From NCBI GenBank assembly GCA_945607605.1, contig CALYZE010000016.1, positions 1 through 43,841 of the forward strand: a stretch of 43,841 bases of DNA, written 5' to 3'. Positions 40,546 to 43,841 of this stretch are shown piece after piece (positions within the stretch are counted from its first letter, which is position 1; every line of letters begins with the position of its first letter). Origin of the DNA: an uncultured Bacteroides sp. Its GTDB lineage: Bacteria; Bacteroidota; Bacteroidia; Bacteroidales; Bacteroidaceae. A program made the translations under genes and the position numbers. The notes under the pieces are model-generated. The model was not told where the DNA came from. It did no database searches and saw nothing but the letters and a program-made list of their open reading frames with translations.

Positions 40546-43206
40546 ATGAAAGGAAAAGAACAAACCAACAGTCACAGAATGGTAACGCCGTTCATCCTTG
40601 CGACACTCTTTCTCTTTTTCTCACTATCTGCTGCGGCACAACGTGAGACTCAGACTCTGAACGACGGTTGGAAATTTTTAAAAGGTGAATGCCCCACAGC
40701 TTCAGAGAGTACCTTTAATGACAGTGACTGGGCAGACATCCATTTGCCTCATACGTGGAACACAGATGCCTATACCGAAAAGGACTACTACCGTGGAGTC
40801 GGTTGGTATCGACGTTCACTCACCCTGCCCAAGAATTGGCAAGGAAAACAAATCTTCTTAAAACTGGAGGCTGCAAGCAAAGCAGCTACCCTTTTTGTCA
40901 ACGGCAGAAACATAGGAGAACATGCAGGAGGATATACCGCCTGTACATTCAATATTACTCCGTTCCTCTCTTTCCATTCGCCTAACAATCTTGCCATCCG
41001 TGTGGACAATGCCCGCATGGATATCCCTCCTATTTCCGCTGATTTCACTTTCTTCGGCGGTATTTACCGGGATGTATGGCTCACCGCTGTACCCAACCAA
41101 CATTTCAATTTGACTAATTATGGTTCGGATGGCATCTTCATCAGCACTCCACAAATATCGGAAAAGCAAGCCACCCTTTCTGTCCGAGGCGAACTACAAA
41201 ACGACGCACCTGAAAAAGCAAATCTGGAGTTGATACACTCTATCTACCAACCGGACGGCACCCTTTTACAAACACAAAAGAAATTCATACAACTGAAACC
41301 CGGAGAAACTTATGCATTCCAGCATCTAAGTTCTCCTATTTTCAACCCACAATTATGGACACCCGAGACCCCTACCCTCTATCGGGTAGAGACAACTCTG
41401 CGCGACCGTAAAACAAAAGTTATTTTAGACCAGAGCAACCATCACACCGGTTTCCGTTGGTTTCACTTCGATGCGAGCAAGGGTTTCTTTCTCAATGGAA
41501 AGCCCTATAAACTGCGTGGTATCTGTCGTCATCAAGACCAGAAACCCATCGGCGTGGCCCTAACTGACGAGATGCACCGTCGTGACATGAAATTGATGAA
41601 AGAGATGGGAGCCAATTTTATCCGTATTTCCCATTATCCGCAAGATGACGCTATCTTGGAAATGTGCGACAAACTCGGCATGCTGGCATGGGAAGAAATT
41701 CCGGTCATCGACATCGTACCCGATACTCCCGGATACGGGGACCATTGCGAACGCAACCTCCGTGAAATGATTCGCCAACACTATAATCACCCGTCCATTA
41801 TTACCTGGGGATATATGAATGAGATCCTTCTCGTCACTCAGCGAACATATAAAACCGAAGACGAACTAAAACCTGCCATAGAGCGTGCATTGTCACTCGC
41901 CCAAAGATTGGAGAAAGTGCTGAAAGAAGAAGACTCTACCCGCATCAGTACCATGGCATTTCACGGCAGTAACAGTTACAATGAAACAGGCATGAGCCAA
42001 GTGACCGATATTGTAGGTTGGAATCTGTATCAGGGATGGTACGGAGGTAATCTCACCGGATTTGAGAAATTCCTGGCGAAGCAACATCGGGACTACCCCA
42101 CTCACCCGATGATTGTCAGTGAATATGGTGCAGGCTCAGATAAGCGACTGCATTCTCTTTCGCCCCGTGCCTTTGACTTCAGCATTGAATACCAACAGAA
42201 ATACCTGGAGCACTACCTTCCGATACTGGAAGAGACGCCTTATATTTGCGGCGGTACACATTGGAATTTCATAGACTTCTCTTCTGCCCTACGTGACGAG
42301 TCTATGCCTCGCATCAACAACAAAGGATTGGTATATGCCGATCGTACCCCTAAAGACGTATATTACTACTATCAGGCTGTTTGGCGTAAAGACATTCCTG
42401 TTCTGCACCTTGCCAGCCGCGACTGGACGCACCGTGCCGGGATACAACAAGGAGATGCTCCCGTTTGCTTGCCGGTAAAAGTATATTCTAACCTTCCCGA
42501 AGTAGAACTCTTCATAGATGGTAAATCAGTAGGCAAGCAAAAAACGGTGAATTACGCCGCTACCTTTGAGGTTCCATTCAGCAGCAAAGAGCCTTTTCTT
42601 CGGGTACAAGGAGATTACCAAGGAACAAAGATACAAGACGCTTTGAAAGTAACCTTCCAGCCGATTCCTGCCCAACTCCATGCAACCAACCTAAAGCATT
42701 TGGAACTAGCCATAAACGTAGGAAGTCAATGCTTCTTTACTTCCGATGAAAGTCAACTGACTTGGCTTCCTGATCAGCCTTATACAGCGGGCAGTTGGGG
42801 ATACATCGGTGGCAAAGAGCAAGAAACCAAGACCGAAATCCATCATACGGCCGACGGGCCTCTGTTTCAAGCGCTCCGAAACGACCTCGAAGGCTATCGC
42901 TTCGATCTTCCTAAAGGTGTCTACGAAGTAGAGCTTCTCTTTACCGATATTTTCAGTCAGAACTCCTCGGCAGCCTATTTACTGGAACAAGACGGTAAGC
43001 AGGAAAGCCGCGAGAACTCATTTAACATCTCTATCAATGGAAACATGGTGGAAGAAAAGTTCTCTCCCTGCAAGGAAAGCAATTATTTTCATGCCTTGCG
43101 AAAGAAATACATAATCAACAACGAAACAGATCATCTCGAAATACGTTTCCAGGCTGTCAGTGGTCATTCTTTCCTGAACGGCATCAAACTTCGTACTATT
43201 TACTAA
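40546..43206 (+). CDS. Glycoside hydrolase family 2 enzyme with DUF4982 and malectin-like domains
   Basis: The 886-residue secreted enzyme begins with a signal peptide ending SLSAAAQ. Domain order: GH2 sugar-binding jelly roll (about 45-200, LNDGWKFLKGECPTASES ... LPHTWNTDAYTEKDYYRGVGWYRR), Ig-like domain, TIM barrel (about 310-600), DUF4982 (about 625-700, YSNLPEVELFIDGKSVGKQ), and a C-terminal malectin-like domain (from about 720). The catalytic acid/base is Glu426 in WGYMNEI and the nucleophile Glu526 in IVSEYGAGS. GH2 members act on beta-galactosides, beta-glucuronides or beta-mannosides; beside a lyase, a uronide is plausible. ATG 40546 gives the signal peptide; ATG 40477 would add 23 residues ahead of it. 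Confidence 0.92.
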   Translation: MKGKEQTNSHRMVTPFILATLFLFFSLSAAAQRETQTLNDGWKFLKGECPTASESTFNDSDWADIHLPHTWNTDAYTEKDYYRGVGWYRRSLTLPKNWQGKQIFLKLEAASKAATLFVNGRNIGEHAGGYTACTFNITPFLSFHSPNNLAIRVDNARMDIPPISADFTFFGGIYRDVWLTAVPNQHFNLTNYGSDGIFISTPQISEKQATLSVRGELQNDAPEKANLELIHSIYQPDGTLLQTQKKFIQLKPGETYAFQHLSSPIFNPQLWTPETPTLYRVETTLRDRKTKVILDQSNHHTGFRWFHFDASKGFFLNGKPYKLRGICRHQDQKPIGVALTDEMHRRDMKLMKEMGANFIRISHYPQDDAILEMCDKLGMLAWEEIPVIDIVPDTPGYGDHCERNLREMIRQHYNHPSIITWGYMNEILLVTQRTYKTEDELKPAIERALSLAQRLEKVLKEEDSTRISTMAFHGSNSYNETGMSQVTDIVGWNLYQGWYGGNLTGFEKFLAKQHRDYPTHPMIVSEYGAGSDKRLHSLSPRAFDFSIEYQQKYLEHYLPILEETPYICGGTHWNFIDFSSALRDESMPRINNKGLVYADRTPKDVYYYYQAVWRKDIPVLHLASRDWTHRAGIQQGDAPVCLPVKVYSNLPEVELFIDGKSVGKQKTVNYAATFEVPFSSKEPFLRVQGDYQGTKIQDALKVTFQPIPAQLHATNLKHLELAINVGSQCFFTSDESQLTWLPDQPYTAGSWGYIGGKEQETKTEIHHTADGPLFQALRNDLEGYRFDLPKGVYEVELLFTDIFSQNSSAAYLLEQDGKQESRENSFNISINGNMVEEKFSPCKESNYFHALRKKYIINNETDHLEIRFQAVSGHSFLNGIKLRTIY

Positions 43207-43226
43207 CTCACATAAAAAACGAAATC

Positions 43227-43841
43227 ATGAAATTAAAAGTAACACAATGGACGCTTGCTTTATTGCTTCTGGCACCTTGCATGCATGCACAATCCATTTG
43301 GGACCCAACACATCTTCAAAAGGTAAAACAGTCTATTGATGAACCGTTTTACGCGACTTCCTATCAAACACTGAAAGAGGAAGCAGATCAGTTACTGAAT
43401 GCACAACCGCTTTCCGTTATGATGAAAGACAAAGTGCCTGCCAGCGGTGACAAACACGATTACATGAGTCAGGCACGCTATACATGGCCCGACCCGACCA
43501 AGTCGGGTGGACTCCCCTATATCACACGTGACGGCCAGACAAACCCGGAAATAAATAAGCTGGACCGCAACCGTCTTGGAGCCACTGCCAACCACATCAC
43601 TACCTTGGCACTTGCCTGGTACTTCAGTGGAGAAGAATCCTACGCACAAAAGGCTACAGAACTCATTCGCGTATGGTTTCTGAATAAAGACACCCGCATG
43701 AATCCCAACTTGGAGTATGCGCAAATAATGCCGGGACATAATAACAACAAAGGCCGTTGCTACGGACTCATAGACACTTATTCGTTTGTAGAAATGCTAG
43801 ATGCCATCGCTCTACTGGAATCATCCAAAGCATTCACGCCT
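43227..43841 (+). CDS. Alginate-lyase-family polysaccharide lyase (5' part, cut by window end)
   Basis: The first 205 codons are open to the end of the window. A signal peptide (MKLKVTQWTLALLLLAPCMHAQ) is followed by an alpha/alpha-toroid-type sequence of the alginate_lyase family: PASGDKHDYMSQARYTWPDP, NRLGATANHITTLALAWYFSGEESYAQKATELIRVWFLN, MNPNLEYAQIMPGHNNNKGRCYGLIDTYSF. The HNNNKGRCYGLID block resembles lyases placed in PL38 and related families, which cleave alginate or glucuronan by beta-elimination; the exact family is a guess. It follows the GH2 gene by 20 bases in the same operon. The C-terminal half lies outside the window. Confidence 0.82.
   Translation, partial: MKLKVTQWTLALLLLAPCMHAQSIWDPTHLQKVKQSIDEPFYATSYQTLKEEADQLLNAQPLSVMMKDKVPASGDKHDYMSQARYTWPDPTKSGGLPYITRDGQTNPEINKLDRNRLGATANHITTLALAWYFSGEESYAQKATELIRVWFLNKDTRMNPNLEYAQIMPGHNNNKGRCYGLIDTYSFVEMLDAIALLESSKAFTP

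Noticed and set aside
41560-42105. Minus-strand open frames opposite the GH2 gene
   Set aside because: They are shadows of the conserved TIM barrel coding sequence.
1-43841. Insertion sequences, prophage, toxin-antitoxin, restriction or other defence systems
   Set aside because: No transposase, integrase, methyltransferase, nuclease-toxin pair or similar signature was seen on either strand.

Overview
The window reads as chromosomal DNA of a gut-type Bacteroides (order Bacteroidales). The evidence is a SusC/SusD pair with a divergent propeller-type regulator, Bacteroidales-restricted families (DUF2851, DUF3108, DUF4348, DUF6078-like, a bacterial GH3-type enzyme), and repeated start-proximal matches to the Bacteroides promoter -7 motif TAnnTTTG instead of a sigma-70 -10 box. 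Species cannot be fixed by eye. No tRNA, rRNA, insertion sequence, integrase, phage gene or CRISPR array was seen.

Layout. (1) 1-3565: end of a surface-glycan (LPS/capsule-type) operon with a WaaP/InaA-like sugar kinase, a DUF6492-like protein, a GT11-type fucosyltransferase-like protein and a GT2 enzyme. The first genes are joined by ATGA stop/start overlaps. (2) 3570-12794: housekeeping genes pdxB, purN, acpP-fabF-rnc, pfkA, a GH3-family adenylating enzyme, a small Cys-rich DUF6078-like protein, a five-copy 22-bp tandem repeat, and cysS. (3) 12859-15655 (minus): an Ig-like lipoprotein with a G8 tract in its signal peptide, and a DUF3108 protein. (4) 15908-22621: a complete RND tripartite efflux operon (adaptor, HAE1 permease, outer-membrane lipoprotein) followed by an LpxA-like acyltransferase. 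(5) 22805-24615 (minus): an N-acetylhexosamine-kinase-like APH-fold enzyme overlapping a CBM9-like secreted protein. (6) 24985-31832: a Dus tRNA-dihydrouridine synthase, DUF4348 and DUF2851 proteins, then dapB, lepB, a second signal-peptidase-like protein and a WbqC-family protein as one apparent operon. (7) 31833-43841: a polysaccharide utilization locus (PUL), cut by the window end, with a membrane-spanning propeller/Y_Y_Y/HTH regulator, SusC, SusD, a small surface lipoprotein, a GH2 glycosidase with DUF4982 and malectin-like domains, and an alginate-lyase-family polysaccharide lyase.

How the parts work together. In the PUL, the SusD and small lipoproteins should capture a glycan at the surface, SusC import it, and the lyase and GH2 enzyme cut it. 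The lyase points to a uronic-acid-containing polysaccharide. The regulator has a sensor propeller and a DNA-binding domain in one chain, with no kinase or receiver.

Most unusual observations: the second signal peptidase has lost both catalytic dyad residues (Ser to Gly, Lys to Ser) next to an intact lepB; the DUF6492-like gene looks frameshifted near its 3' end, because an open frame continues to an ATGA junction with the next gene; a 22-bp tandem array lies upstream of cysS; and a G8 homopolymer sits inside a lipoprotein signal peptide.
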